A DNA stretch of 64,000 bases from an uncultured Gemmataceae bacterium (GTDB lineage Bacteria; Planctomycetota; Planctomycetia; Gemmatales; Gemmataceae), in NCBI GenBank assembly GCA_937923405.1, contig CALDUY010000014.1, positions 35,316-99,315 of the forward strand, read 5' to 3'. Positions 1-9,836 of the stretch are shown in pieces; the stretch's first letter is position 1; each line of letters starts with the position of its first letter. Position numbers and translations under genes: made by a program. Under the pieces are notes generated by a model. It was given only the letters and a program-made list of their open reading frames with translations, was not told the DNA's origin and ran no database searches.

Positions 1-1483
1 CGTTGGCGTACTCGGCGAGTACGTCGCTAAGACGACGAGTCGAGTCCAGCACTTCCAACGGCAACCCCTGACCTCCCTTGATCCGCAGGAAGTTCAACCG
101 CAGCGACCGGTAGACCGCCCCATCGGGTCGGTTGTATTTATCGAACAAACTCGCCCACAGCAGATGGACGCGCTCGGCGGCACGCTGCACTTGCTCCAGA
201 GCCTGGACAATTTGAGCAACCACCAAATCTTGCAGGAAGAGCTGCTGCACCTCCCGCTGCTCCAGTCGGACGCGATTATCCCAAATTTGTGCGTTGTTGC
301 CGACCCCAAGTCCCTGCAACCGCCAGACCAGACCGACTTCCAGATCATGCCGCTGGCCAAAGTCGCCGATCACGCCGGAGCGACTGAGGATGTTGCTTCC
401 CGTTGCTGTCTTTCCGACGACCGTGGGACCCCCGCCAAACCCGCCGTAGCTGAAGGCCGTCACTAGACTGGGCACGAGCGGCTGCAACTGCGACTGACGG
501 AAGCGAAGATAGGCGGCCTCGCGAAGGGCGGCATTCTCGGCTAATTCGGGACGAAAGCGCAACCCTTGATCGACCAACACCTCGATCGGTTGATGGAACC
601 ACGGACCGCCGGGCATCTCGATTGGCCAACGGGGATCCTCAGCAGGCAACAGAAAGACGGCAGCGTTAAGGTGCAACAGTCGGGCCAGTTCCGCTGCTGC
701 CGTCCGCACATCCTGGGCCGCCCGCGACTGCTCCGACATACGCCGAACCACGTCGGCTTCGACGCGGGCCTGATCGGAGGGCAGCCCCGTGCCCGAGTCC
801 ACGAAAGCGCGAATGAGCGGCAACAACCCTTTAGAGCCGGCCCGCAACTCGCTCTCCTGTTCAGAGGTGAGAAAGTCTAGCGTTTCGGTCAGCCGCATCA
901 GTTGCCGCTGCGCCCGCAACACGCTGACATAAGCCGTGGCTACCTGCAGCAGGGTGTCATTGGTCACTCGCACCTGGCCGTTAATGGTGGCGTCAAGTCG
1001 TCGACGTGCCTCGGGAATGGCATAGATCGCCTCGGAGATGTTGAAGGTCAATGTCGTGCCCATGCCGACGAACAGGGCGTCCCGATTAACGTTGACCACG
1101 GTGCCTTCGGTTCGCTGAATCGCCCCTTCGTGTTCGGTGTAGGTGCTGCCGACGTTCAGGTTAGGCAGAAAGGTCGACTGAGCACGCAATAAGTTGGCCT
1201 GCGCCTGCTGAACGACAAGATTGGCCTGAGCGATGTCGAGATTGGCAACGCTGGCTAGTTGCAGAACCTCGCTAAAACGAACTGGGATGGCGGGAGCGAG
1301 TCCCGCAACAGCCGAAGGAGGAAGAATCGGCGGTCCCTGGGGCGTCTTGTCGTCCTTTTTCGGCTGGTTGTTTAGTCGAGGGGGAGGCAGTTCCTGGTCC
1401 CGGTCGTCGCCACACACCTGAGGTGCGAGCAGAACCGCTCCCAGCAGGACGAGACTGCCCAGGAGTCTACCCGGTCGTTCCAT
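1..1483 (-). CDS. TolC-family outer membrane efflux protein, C-terminus cut by window edge
   Basis: The reading frame opens at an ATG at 1483 (GGGAGA about 10 nt upstream) and stays open to the window edge, giving about 494 residues without a stop. An N-terminal signal peptide (LLGSLVLLGAVLLAPQVCG) is followed by a Pro-rich linker, and then by two long Ala/Leu/Gln-rich helical stretches with the duplicated outer-membrane-efflux layout (LQLASVANLDIAQANL in the first half, ELAENAALREAAYLRFRQSQ in the second). This is typical of TolC-like trimeric channels that export substrates from a periplasmic pump. The inner-membrane and adaptor partners are not in the window and may lie beyond its left end. 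Family assignment is from sequence layout; the substrate is unknown. Confidence 0.88.
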   Translation of the reverse strand, partial: MERPGRLLGSLVLLGAVLLAPQVCGDDRDQELPPPRLNNQPKKDDKTPQGPPILPPSAVAGLAPAIPVRFSEVLQLASVANLDIAQANLVVQQAQANLLRAQSTFLPNLNVGSTYTEHEGAIQRTEGTVVNVNRDALFVGMGTTLTFNISEAIYAIPEARRRLDATINGQVRVTNDTLLQVATAYVSVLRAQRQLMRLTETLDFLTSEQESELRAGSKGLLPLIRAFVDSGTGLPSDQARVEADVVRRMSEQSRAAQDVRTAAAELARLLHLNAAVFLLPAEDPRWPIEMPGGPWFHQPIEVLVDQGLRFRPELAENAALREAAYLRFRQSQLQPLVPSLVTAFSYGGFGGGPTVVGKTATGSNILSRSGVIGDFGQRHDLEVGLVWRLQGLGVGNNAQIWDNRVRLEQREVQQLFLQDLVVAQIVQALEQVQRAAERVHLLWASLFDKYNRPDGAVYRSLRLNFLRIKGGQGLPLEVLDSTRRLSDVLAEYAN

Positions 1484-1678
1484 TTTTGGGATCTCCCAAT
1501 GAGCGCTAAACACGAGCCATGGTCATACTGTTACCGGTAATTCAGCACAAGTCCGATCTGCAAGCGCCTGCTCGAGTCCTCTTTTCACCGCTTCTCCCTT
1601 CTGGTATAAGCCGGTCTCACTTGCCGGGAGTTACACCGCCTGCTCCCTCGGACCTCCGGAACAGGAATACGATCGGTT
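1484..1678. other. Divergent intergenic region
   Basis: This 195-bp spacer separates the divergent TolC-type and FHA genes and should carry both promoters. I see no convincing operator, hairpin or small ORF in it. Confidence 0.4.
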
Positions 1679-2140
1679 ATGGATCAAGCATATGACCCGA
1701 TGAAGACCACCAGTTACGCAGGAGGCTCACCGCTGCTGCGTCTGCACTCGGAGCCTTCGGGAGCCTCGGACTTTCCAATGATGCGGCTCGTCCTGCAACC
1801 AAGCGGAGCAGTTATCGAGGTGACTCGTCCGGATGTGTTAATCGGTCGGCACACCGAGGCCGACATCCGCTTGCCCTTGCCCGACGTCAGCCGCCGACAC
1901 TGTCGGCTGGTACATCAGCAGGGGCATTGGCAAGTGATCGACCTGAACAGTCTCAACGGCATCCAAGTGAACGGCGAACAGGTACTACAGGCTCCGCTGG
2001 AACAAGGCGATACGCTCAAAATCGGCGGCTTCACCTTTGCCATCGAGCTGGTGTCGCGCTCGGCGGAGTTGGACGCCGCCGACCATGTGCAAAGCATCGT
2101 CCGCACGTTGGCGGTGCAGCCGCATCGCCGTGCTTCGTGA
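1679..2140 (+). CDS. FHA-domain protein
   Basis: A 153-residue protein made of a short N-terminal extension and one forkhead-associated domain. The phosphothreonine-binding core is intact: GRH at residues 56-58, SRRH at 71-74, and the SLNG motif at 91-94 that closes the peptide site. FHA domains bind phosphothreonine peptides, so a Ser/Thr kinase substrate is the expected partner; the nearest kinase in the window is at 39.8-43.8 kb, so no operon link. The start is uncertain because the ribosome-binding site before 1679 is weak, and Met8 or Met34 could also serve. It lies 27 bp upstream of the methyltransferase and is probably co-transcribed with it. Confidence 0.85.
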   Translation: MDQAYDPMKTTSYAGGSPLLRLHSEPSGASDFPMMRLVLQPSGAVIEVTRPDVLIGRHTEADIRLPLPDVSRRHCRLVHQQGHWQVIDLNSLNGIQVNGEQVLQAPLEQGDTLKIGGFTFAIELVSRSAELDAADHVQSIVRTLAVQPHRRAS

Positions 2141-2167
2141 CCCCCACACGGATGGGAGACCGCTGCT

Positions 2168-2947
2168 ATGTCCGCTGCTGTTGCCGCCGACATCAACTAC
2201 TGGTACGACAAGCGCTGTGCCAAGGCGTACTGGGACCAAGGCGAGATGGCCCCGTACCAGGAGCTGTTCCGCCACACCGGGGAATGGCTCGACCCCGCAC
2301 CGGGGGAACACTGGCTGGATCTGGGCTGCGGCGCGGGCCGACTGACCCGGCTGCTGTGGCAAAAGAGTCAGGGACAACTAGGATCTATTATTTCCCTGGA
2401 TTGTGCCGCCGCCAATGTCGACGCCATCGCCCGGCTGCGTCAGGAGTTCTCGCCGCCGGTTTCCCAACAGCGCATCCGCTTTGTGCAGGCCGACTTTTCC
2501 AGCGGTCTGAGCGGCTTTTCCCCAGGTACCATCGACGGCGTCGTCTCGGGGTTGGCCGTTAGCTACGCGCAACACTGGTCGGAAGCCCTGGGCCAGTGGA
2601 CCACCCAGGCGTATGATCGCCTGCTTGCTGACGTGTGCCGGCTGCTGCGTCCGGGTGGGCGGTTCGTCTTTTCGGTCAATGTACCCAATCCCAGCTGGTT
2701 CCGGGTCGGTCTGTTCAGTTTGCCTTCGATCTTCACGGCCCGCAAACCGCTGAAGTTTTTGAAGAACTGTCTGCGGATGTCGCGCTACGCCGCCTGGCTG
2801 AAGCGCGAAGCGGCCCGAGGCCGTTTCCATTATCTGCCCGCCGACGTGGTCGAAGAGAAGCTCCGCGCCGCTGGCTTTGGTCACGTCGAGCATCGCCTGA
2901 GTTTCGCTCGCCAGGCCTACATCTTTCGTGCAATCAAAACACTTTGA
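2168..2947 (+). CDS. Class I SAM-dependent methyltransferase
   Basis: A 259-residue protein with the Rossmann methyltransferase motif I DLGCGAGR at about residues 51-58, a motif II-type acidic residue after ISLDCA, and the post-motif LLRPGGRFVFSV characteristic of the Methyltransf_11/25 group. The start at 2168 has GGGAGA at a good distance. It follows the FHA gene by 27 bp and ends just before the AsmA-like gene, so the three probably form one transcript. The substrate cannot be told from the sequence; ubiquinone/menaquinone, lipid and small-molecule methyltransferases all share this fold. Confidence 0.85.
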   Translation: MSAAVAADINYWYDKRCAKAYWDQGEMAPYQELFRHTGEWLDPAPGEHWLDLGCGAGRLTRLLWQKSQGQLGSIISLDCAAANVDAIARLRQEFSPPVSQQRIRFVQADFSSGLSGFSPGTIDGVVSGLAVSYAQHWSEALGQWTTQAYDRLLADVCRLLRPGGRFVFSVNVPNPSWFRVGLFSLPSIFTARKPLKFLKNCLRMSRYAAWLKREAARGRFHYLPADVVEEKLRAAGFGHVEHRLSFARQAYIFRAIKTL

Positions 2948-2996
2948 CGAGGTTAAATTTCCTAATTTTTCCCATCGGAACCCGAGGAGCGGCTCC

Positions 2997-5900
2997 ATGT
3001 CTCGCTGGCGTCGCCGGCTCGCGATCCTCGCTGTCCTGTTCGTCTTCTTGCTCCTCAGTTCGCTGGTTGGCGTACCACTCTATTTGCGCTCCGACTCGGC
3101 GAAGCGACTCGTCGCTCGCGACTTGGGCGAGTTGCTGGAAACCACGGCGACGATCGGCTCGCTGCGTGCAGGACTGATCGGCTCCAGCGTCATCGAGGAG
3201 CTGCGCTTCTATGACCACGACTCGACCAGGCCCTACCTCGAAGTGGAACGAGTTCGCGTCGATGTCTCGCTGGCCAGTGCGATTGCCGGCAAACGGTTGC
3301 CTGATCGCCTCGAGCTACAGGGCGTGCATCTGCACTTACGCTTCGATCACACTGGGAAACTACTCACGGCATTACCCGTACTGCCTCGGTCTGGTCGATT
3401 ACCGCATCTGCGCCTTCAGGGCCTCACGCTGACCCTCGACCAGGAAGGACGGCCGCCGCTCATCTTGGAGCAGGGCGACGTGACGTTGTCACCGGATCGA
3501 CCAGAAAATCTATTGGGCGAACTGAACGATCCGCGTCTGGGCAAGTTCGCCCTCACGGGACGGTTTGGCCAGGGCAAACTGCATCTGAACATCCAGCATG
3601 CGGGGTTGGCGCTGACCCCAGAGCAGTTCCGCCAATTGCCCTTCCTCCCCAAAAACCTGACGCGACGACTCGACGCGGCAGGAACGATTCCGCTCGATCT
3701 GTCGCTGTGGTTCGGCCCGGAGCCGCCCCGGGCGCGGTATCGGGTTGGGTTCCGCCAAGCCACGGTACGGATCGCCCAGGACGATCGCCCGCCGTTGGTA
3801 GTCACCGGAGCCAGCGGCCTCGTCGAGGGAGACGATCAACAATTTCGCTTCAAGGGAGAAATAACCGATCCGCGATGGGGGCAATGGTCGCTCGCGGCGA
3901 CCCAGGCCGACGACCGGCTCGAACTGCAACTGCACACCGCGGAAATGCGGATCACGCCGGATCGCCTCGTCGATCTACCGTTCGTACCGCCTACGGTTTG
4001 GGACCATCTCGACGCCAACGGCAGTAGTTCCGTGGCCCTGCACTTGCGTTACTTCCTCGATCAACAAGATTATGACTATCGCGTGCAGGCCGAGCCGAAA
4101 CTCCAGCGACTGAGGCTGAAACAGTTTGGCCTGGAAGCAAACCAGGTTTCGGGACGGTTGCTCGTCGAGAATCATCGAATCACCCTGCAACAGATGACGG
4201 CGGAGACGGCGGAAGGAATGCTGACGTTGGCGGGAGAACTAGATTTTCGCGCCGAGCCGGCCCAGCTGAGTTTTGACCTGGCCGTTGCCAACGTGCGACT
4301 GTCGCGATTGCCTGCTAGCTGGAACATTCCTCCGGAGGTCGAGGGCCAACTCACCGGTCAGGGAAAGGTCTCGTTGTCGCTAGAGGAGTCCGGTCTCGAA
4401 CCACGCCTCACGGGCAGTGCCAAGCTAGAGCAACTCCGTATCGCTGACTTCGCTCTCAACGAGTCCGTCCAGATACGCTTGCGGGACGACGGCAGCGCGT
4501 CGCATCTGGAAGCCGAACTAGCGTTGAACAACGTCGACCTGAGCCCACTGGCTCGGCGGTTCGACCTCCGCCTGAGTGGATTGGCGTCGCTGATGGCACG
4601 CGTTCAGGTGCCATTGCAACGGATCCAACAGATCCACGCTTGGCGCGGAGTGGCCCGGCTCACCAGCGAAGCGGTGGAGATCGGCGGCGTCGCTGTTCAG
4701 GATTTGTCGGCCAATTTGCTACTCACTCAGGGGCATTTGTATATGGCCCATGCTCGGGCCGACGCCGCTGGTGGCGTGGTCAACGCCTCTCTAGATTACG
4801 ACCTAGACCGCCAGCGTGCCCAGGGAACGCTGCATGCGCGCGGCTTGGATTTTGGCCCCTGGCAACGCCTCGAACATGTCGCAGCACGAATTCAACTAGA
4901 TCGCCAGCAACTCGAACTGAGCGATCTTTCCGTCCTTGCTTATGGCGGACGGCTGACCGGCTGGCTTCGCGTGCCTTGGGACGAACTGTCGATCCAGGCC
5001 GAACTCTTCCTCGCCGGCCTGGATATAGGACGGTTGTCCCGAATGTTCTCCCGATCCAGTTTCGAGGTAAAAGGCCAGGTCTCCGGTCAGGCCAGCGTGT
5101 TCTATCGCCACGATGACGGCATGAAGCTCCAGCTCGATCTGGAGTCGGCCCAACTCGCATTGCTGGGAGTGCCGGTTCGGAACCTGCGGGGGCGACTGGA
5201 TTGGCTCCACAATCAAGGCGTCTACAAACTAAGCGGCGACACACTCGCCGGCAAGGTAGTGGTAGAAGGTCGATATCCTCCAAATGCGATTGGCCAAGGG
5301 GGACAACTGAAACTCGAACAGCTGCGACTCTCGGAGCTGTGGAACTCGCTTCGCCTCGAAGCTCCCTGGAGCGAACTCGATGGCATTCTCTCGCTGAAAC
5401 TGCCCTTTCGTCACGAACCGAACGAACGATACCCCACAGCGCTGGGTAGTCTGGAAGTGCGGCAACTGTCCTGGCGCGATCGAGAGTGGATGGAACAATT
5501 CAGCATCGATGTCGAGGTGGCCGACGAAGGCATCACGCTACGCGACGGCAGCGGGCTGATAGGAGGCGGCAAGGTTCGGCTTTCGGGTGAATGGGGTTTT
5601 TTAGATCCAGCTCGTCGCTGGATCCATCTGGGGATCCGTGGCGTTCAACCCGAGCAGTTGCTGGCTCCATACACCGATATGAAAGATCTCTTTCAGGGGG
5701 GAATCGATGCTAGCCTACGGCTGGACTTCGGTTCCGAGTGGCGCGGAGCCGGCGCATTCTCCCTGTCGCGCGGCAAAATGTACGGAGTCGAAGTGAGTGA
5801 CTGGCGGCTACCCGTGGAATTTACCTTTGCTCCCTCGACTCGACACGGCGAGTTGTCCATTCGAGAATCGACTGCGCAGCTGGGCAACGGTCGCGCTCAA

Positions 5901-6566
5901 CTGCGAGCCACCCTGCGCTACGCCGGTTATCTCCATCTGGAGGGCGAGTTGCAGGTGTTTGATGCCGGTCTGCGGAGTCTGGCGAGTCTGATTGGCGAGG
6001 CCGCCTCCATCATCCGTGGCCGCATGACCGGACGCATCGACTTCTCTTCAACAGATCTGCGATCCCTGAACGATCTGAGCGCTAACGTCCAGGCCAAGTT
6101 CAACGACACCCAGGCGTTTCAGTTGCCGATCCTCCGCGCTTTAGTGCCGCATCTGGTCCCCGGTCGCGGCTCGCTGGATTTTCAAGCCGGCGAGGTGCGC
6201 GGTCGGTTGTCGGGCGGCGTCTTTCGTATCTCGGAGATGACGCTGGACAGCAGTTTTCTCTTGTTGTTCATTCAAGGCACAGTCACGCTGCAAGGTCGAC
6301 TCGATCTGGACGTGATGGCTCAGACCTCGTCAATCGGTCTCGATCCAGTGATGTTGCGGTCGCTGTTACGGCGACTCCCCGCCGTCGGTCCGATCCCGGT
6401 GGGCGTGCTCGTCCGCGTCACGGAAGCTCTGTCCGACCGCGTGATGCATCTGCGCGTCGGCGGGACCCTACGTTCACCGCGTGTCTGGGTGGAACCGATT
6501 CGCCTGCTGAGCGATCAGGCAGCCCGCTTCTTCCTCAACAAAGCAATGAACGCCCTCCGGCCATGA
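2997..6566 (+). CDS. AsmA/TamB-like membrane-anchored protein (1189 aa)
   Basis: A large protein with one N-terminal membrane anchor (about residues 8-30, LAILAVLFVFLLLSSLVG) followed by more than 1100 residues of alternating hydrophobic beta-strand sequence, the pattern of the AsmA/YhdP/TamB superfamily. The segment near the end (FNDTQAFQLPILRALVPHL, then EMTLDSSFLLLFIQGTV) matches the AsmA-like C-terminal region. In Proteobacteria such proteins span the periplasm and carry phospholipids or assist outer-membrane assembly; the same role here is an inference. The chosen ATG at 2997 has GAGGAG upstream; an in-frame GTG at 2928 would overlap the methyltransferase and has no good site. The specific planctomycete subgroup is not known to me. 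Confidence 0.75.
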   Translation: MSRWRRRLAILAVLFVFLLLSSLVGVPLYLRSDSAKRLVARDLGELLETTATIGSLRAGLIGSSVIEELRFYDHDSTRPYLEVERVRVDVSLASAIAGKRLPDRLELQGVHLHLRFDHTGKLLTALPVLPRSGRLPHLRLQGLTLTLDQEGRPPLILEQGDVTLSPDRPENLLGELNDPRLGKFALTGRFGQGKLHLNIQHAGLALTPEQFRQLPFLPKNLTRRLDAAGTIPLDLSLWFGPEPPRARYRVGFRQATVRIAQDDRPPLVVTGASGLVEGDDQQFRFKGEITDPRWGQWSLAATQADDRLELQLHTAEMRITPDRLVDLPFVPPTVWDHLDANGSSSVALHLRYFLDQQDYDYRVQAEPKLQRLRLKQFGLEANQVSGRLLVENHRITLQQMTAETAEGMLTLAGELDFRAEPAQLSFDLAVANVRLSRLPASWNIPPEVEGQLTGQGKVSLSLEESGLEPRLTGSAKLEQLRIADFALNESVQIRLRDDGSASHLEAELALNNVDLSPLARRFDLRLSGLASLMARVQVPLQRIQQIHAWRGVARLTSEAVEIGGVAVQDLSANLLLTQGHLYMAHARADAAGGVVNASLDYDLDRQRAQGTLHARGLDFGPWQRLEHVAARIQLDRQQLELSDLSVLAYGGRLTGWLRVPWDELSIQAELFLAGLDIGRLSRMFSRSSFEVKGQVSGQASVFYRHDDGMKLQLDLESAQLALLGVPVRNLRGRLDWLHNQGVYKLSGDTLAGKVVVEGRYPPNAIGQGGQLKLEQLRLSELWNSLRLEAPWSELDGILSLKLPFRHEPNERYPTALGSLEVRQLSWRDREWMEQFSIDVEVADEGITLRDGSGLIGGGKVRLSGEWGFLDPARRWIHLGIRGVQPEQLLAPYTDMKDLFQGGIDASLRLDFGSEWRGAGAFSLSRGKMYGVEVSDWRLPVEFTFAPSTRHGELSIRESTAQLGNGRAQLRATLRYAGYLHLEGELQVFDAGLRSLASLIGEAASIIRGRMTGRIDFSSTDLRSLNDLSANVQAKFNDTQAFQLPILRALVPHLVPGRGSLDFQAGEVRGRLSGGVFRISEMTLDSSFLLLFIQGTVTLQGRLDLDVMAQTSSIGLDPVMLRSLLRRLPAVGPIPVGVLVRVTEALSDRVMHLRVGGTLRSPRVWVEPIRLLSDQAARFFLNKAMNALRP

Positions 6567-6657
6567 TCCGGGCCGCGTTGCCACAGGGAACGGCACAGCC
6601 CCTACTAAGCGGCTCGCACACGCACGAATTCTTCATAGATTTATCACCATTGACTAG

Positions 6658-7275
6658 TTGAGTTCAGATCTCGTGAGATTGGGACACGCCGTGTCTTCGA
6701 TTCGAGAGTTGGTACAGGGAAGGCTCGCTGCAGTGCGGCTCGATCCGCGCGAAGAGTTGGTCGTAGAGACGGAGTCGCCGTCGCTGTTGGTGCCTGGCTC
6801 GTTCAATCCGCTGCACGCTGGGCATCTAGGATTGGCCCGCTGTGCTGAGGCGCGGCGAGGATGCCAGGCGGCCTTCGAGTTGAGCATTGTCAACGTCGAG
6901 AAGCCGCCCTTGGATGAGCCAGAGATTCACCGCCGTGCCGAACAGTTTGCCGGAGTGGCTCCACTGTGGCTGACACGGGCGGCGACGTTCCTTGAAAAGG
7001 CCCGTTTGTTTCCCGGCGTGGAGTTCGTCGTTGGCTTGGATACGGCGATTCGCGTTGTCGAGAGGCGATTCTATGCTAGTCGGCGTGCCTTGGTGAAAGC
7101 CCTGGGCGAGCTGCGCGACCTGGGTTGTCGCTTTCTCGTCGCGGGACGCTTGCTTCAGCAACGCTATCAAACGCTGGCGGACGTGGCCATGCCAGCAGCG
7201 TATGCCGATCTGTTCGAACCGCTCGATTTTCGTCTGGATCTTTCCTCGACCGAACTGCGTCACAGATCCGGTTGA
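6658..7275 (+). CDS. HxGH-superfamily nucleotidyltransferase (NMNAT/cytidylyltransferase-like)
   Basis: The protein carries the nucleotide-binding signature GSFNPLHAGHL (HAGH = HxGH) near residue 45-55 and a C-terminal SSTELR motif equivalent to the ISSTxIR phosphate-binding loop of nicotinamide/nicotinate mononucleotide and pantetheine-phosphate adenylyltransferases. An adenylyl- or cytidylyltransferase activity is therefore likely; the acceptor is unknown. The start is either TTG at 6658 or GTG at 6691, neither with a strong ribosome-binding site. The protein ends at the SSTELR motif plus four residues, shorter than many NMNATs. Its last 16 bp overlap the convergent HpnE-like gene tail to tail. 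Confidence 0.72.
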   Translation: MSSDLVRLGHAVSSIRELVQGRLAAVRLDPREELVVETESPSLLVPGSFNPLHAGHLGLARCAEARRGCQAAFELSIVNVEKPPLDEPEIHRRAEQFAGVAPLWLTRAATFLEKARLFPGVEFVVGLDTAIRVVERRFYASRRALVKALGELRDLGCRFLVAGRLLQQRYQTLADVAMPAAYADLFEPLDFRLDLSSTELRHRSG

Positions 7276-8600
7276 AGCAGGCGAACCGGGTGCCCCGTCT
7301 GGGCCAGCAGTTCCTCGGCGGCGAGGTAGCCCGAGCGAACGGCGCTTTCCATGGTGGCTGGCCAACCCGTCGCCGTCCAATCGCCAGCAAGAAAGAGATT
7401 AGCGATCGGTGTTTTCTGGGAAGGTCGCCAGCGATCGACTCCCGGGACGACGCTGAAGGTGGCCTGATGCTCTGTCACCACACGAGCGCGGAGCAACTGC
7501 GCCGAGTGACCCAGCAGCGAACGCAACTCGGCCACGATGCGCCGTTGCACTTCCTCATGACCCAAGCCTCGGAAGCGGCGCGAGGCACTGACCACGATCT
7601 GTATGTAATGCTCGCCCGGTGCCGTTTCGCCGCGCTGGAACAGCCACTGACCAAGGCCATCGATCAGCACCAAGTGCGGCCACCGACAGATCGGACGATC
7701 GTACCACAGATGCACGCTGGTGATTGGTGAGGTTTGCAGATGCCGCAGGTTGGCGAAGCAGGCGTGCTGCTCAATCACTACTTCGGGCAACAGTTCGAGC
7801 AAGCGTTGAAACGGCAAGGCACTGATGACCCAGTCTGGCGACACTTGCTCTCCCGAACGCAACTCGATGCAGGCAACGCGCTGGTCGCGAACCTCGATCC
7901 GACGCACGGCCTGGTTCAACGACAGGGTGATGCGATTGCGTGCCAGCCAGGCATCGAGTTCCGCGCCGTAGAGTTGTCCCAGTGGCACGGTAGGCACCTC
8001 GACCTGAAAACCGCGTGGGTGCTTGAGGAAACCGTCGACGAACACCTTGCGCGCGTATTTGAGACCAATACGATCTGCTTCCTCGTTCAAAGCGCTGACC
8101 AAGACCAGCCCCCAGAAGCGATCGACGGTTCGGGGCGGCTGGCGGTGCTGGATTAGCCAGTCTCGAAAGGGCCGATCGTCCTCGGAGGAGGTGAACCGTA
8201 GTGCCGCCAAGCCTCGGGCAATGGCTGTCTTCTCGGCGAACGTGAGATAATGCGCGGTCAAAAAGCTCCGAGTGAGGTGCAACGGCGCGGGCAGCGGATC
8301 GGCCCCGAAGGAACTGACCCGACCATCGGGCGTCATGAAGTACAGCCGGCGTTGTGGAGCCACCAGATGGGCAATGCCGGCCTGGGCACAAAAGTGAGCG
8401 AAATTGGTACAGCAGCCCATGCTCACGTGTTGACAGGCGTCGATCAACTGGCCGGTGGTCGCGTCGGTGAACGAGCTGGCCCGCCCACCGGTTCGGTTCC
8501 GCGACTCGACCAAGCGAACGTGAAACCCCCGAGCGGCTAACGGCCCGGCAGCAGCCAATCCTGCCAGCCCCGCGCCGAGGATCAGTACCTGTCGTGTCAT
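7260..8600 (-). CDS. hpnE: Hydroxysqualene dehydroxylase-like FAD protein (HpnE family)
   Basis: A 446-residue flavoprotein of the amine-oxidase/phytoene-desaturase class: the N-terminal dinucleotide motif GAGLAG (residues 8-13), the ES.NRTGGRASSF segment that contacts the FAD ribose, and the C-terminal FAD motif NLFLAGDWTATGWPATMESA. The overall sequence matches HpnE, which with HpnC and HpnD makes squalene from farnesyl diphosphate for hopanoid or sterol synthesis. The HpnC and HpnD partners are not in the window; the gene is followed only by a short gap to an upstream membrane protein gene at 8617-9345, with which it could share a transcript. Carotenoid desaturases are the main alternative. 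Convergent overlap of 16 bp with the nucleotidyltransferase gene. Confidence 0.8.
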   Translation of the reverse strand: MTRQVLILGAGLAGLAAAGPLAARGFHVRLVESRNRTGGRASSFTDATTGQLIDACQHVSMGCCTNFAHFCAQAGIAHLVAPQRRLYFMTPDGRVSSFGADPLPAPLHLTRSFLTAHYLTFAEKTAIARGLAALRFTSSEDDRPFRDWLIQHRQPPRTVDRFWGLVLVSALNEEADRIGLKYARKVFVDGFLKHPRGFQVEVPTVPLGQLYGAELDAWLARNRITLSLNQAVRRIEVRDQRVACIELRSGEQVSPDWVISALPFQRLLELLPEVVIEQHACFANLRHLQTSPITSVHLWYDRPICRWPHLVLIDGLGQWLFQRGETAPGEHYIQIVVSASRRFRGLGHEEVQRRIVAELRSLLGHSAQLLRARVVTEHQATFSVVPGVDRWRPSQKTPIANLFLAGDWTATGWPATMESAVRSGYLAAEELLAQTGHPVRLLQPDL

Positions 8601-8616
8601 GCCTCGTGCAGGTCCA

Positions 8617-9345
8617 CTACTGAGCCGTCCAGGCAGGAACCACGCCGGGAGCCGTTCGCAAAGCGTGAATCCGCGGAGCCTGGGGATACGCTCGCGCGAT
8701 CTGTCGGCTCAGGCGGCGCAGACTCGCTCGCGTCGCTGGCTCCGTGGCCAGTCGGCTACAGTGATGATACAGATAAGCCGCCAGTTGGCTGTCCTGGTTG
8801 AGAGCCGGCAACTGACGCCTCTGGTCAGCGAGGAAGCTGTGTCGGTGCGTCTGGATCAACTCGCGCAATTGCTGCAGGCCCTCTCGCATGCTACAAGTGC
8901 CTTGCAACACTGACTGACAAATGCGCGTCCTCTCCTCTTCAAACTGTTGCTGGCTGGCAAAGTGAGCTTGGAGCTTGCGTCCATACTGTTCCAGATCCAC
9001 GACTGGCGGAAGATCGTATTTCGGCACATGCGAGATCAATGTAGCACTGTAACCGACGACGCCGGCCATCAGCAGACACTGCAGAGCGAGGATGCGTAGG
9101 CCCAGCGTCAGCCGCTTCCAACAGAGAATTAATCCCGCGGCCAGGCCAATGCTACCGAATAATATCTTGAACCCGGCCAGCCCCGACCAACCATGACGTT
9201 CGAGGATCGAGTTGGCCAAGGGGTTCGCTTCGTAGACATCGGAGCGCACGCCGCTCTCGAGCAAGCCCCAGGTCAGATAAAAATCAACACCGTGGAGCAA
9301 AATTAGACAGCTGGACAACAGAGGGATCAGCAAGCGTACAGGCAT
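8617..9345 (-). CDS. Integral membrane protein with DUF5658-like N-terminus
   Basis: A 242-residue protein. The first about 115 residues hold three or four hydrophobic segments, with the pattern D..LTW.LLESG....ANPLA that resembles the small DUF5658 membrane proteins. The second half (from about residue 120) is soluble, charged and helical, rich in Gln, Arg and Leu. No catalytic motif was seen. It sits 16 bp upstream of the HpnE-like gene on the same strand and is probably co-transcribed. No function is proposed. Confidence 0.65.
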   Translation of the reverse strand: MPVRLLIPLLSSCLILLHGVDFYLTWGLLESGVRSDVYEANPLANSILERHGWSGLAGFKILFGSIGLAAGLILCWKRLTLGLRILALQCLLMAGVVGYSATLISHVPKYDLPPVVDLEQYGRKLQAHFASQQQFEEERTRICQSVLQGTCSMREGLQQLRELIQTHRHSFLADQRRQLPALNQDSQLAAYLYHHCSRLATEPATRASLRRLSRQIARAYPQAPRIHALRTAPGVVPAWTAQ

Positions 9346-9836
9346 GGAACAACTCTATCGGTTATCATTCGCGGCATGGCGAAGGAGGTTCTAAGGTGTG
9401 GAATCAGGCGAGATTCCGTGCATGCGGAGGGTAGCCGAGCAGGAGTCTTCCAGCAGGCCGACGAAGCATACCTACCTCACTCCCGGTTTGGGACTCCACC
9501 TAACTATAGGCAACTTTTGCGCCGGGAATTGTTAGAAATGGATTAGAACGCTCTGCAACATGGTGTAGCGGAGCGCCGGCTAAAGCCTGCGGCTACCAGG
9601 TCGCATTTGCTAGCCGCAGGCTTCAGCCGGCGTAGGGAACACGCGCAGGCTTTAGCCGGCGAACACCGGTTCGGATTCACTGCTAGCCGCAGGCTTTAGC
9701 CTGCGAACTAGCCAGTGAGTGCTGGTTCGCATTGACCAGTTGTCGCCACCGTCCTATCATCACCAGATCTCACCGAACAGACGATCGGCCGGCCTCCCTA
9801 CCGTGGCTCGGCAAGGGACGCTGGCAGGAGACGGCA
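9346..9836. other. 491-bp intergenic region holding a short-repeat cluster
   Basis: No gene is supported here. The right half contains the short palindromic repeat cluster described separately; the left part (9346-9560) shows nothing recognisable beyond presumed promoter sequence for the minus-strand membrane protein gene. Confidence 0.6.
9565..9712. repeat. Short palindromic (REP-like) repeat cluster A
   Basis: Four copies, in both orientations, of a unit built on GTAGCCGCAGGCTTTAGCC. The core CGCAGGCT-TT-AGCCTGCG folds into an 8-bp hairpin. Copies begin near 9574 (inverted), 9610, 9643 and 9683, some with AGCCGGCG in place of AGCCTGCG. The same family recurs near 28.7, 51.2 and 52.6 kb. 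Spacers are irregular, which rules out a CRISPR array. Confidence 0.85.

Noticed and set aside
1484..1678. Hairpin or regulator site between TolC and FHA genes
   Set aside because: No palindrome of useful length was found there.
9565..9712. CRISPR-like array
   Set aside because: Repeats are palindromic, vary in sequence, occur in both orientations and have unequal spacers; no cas gene is present.
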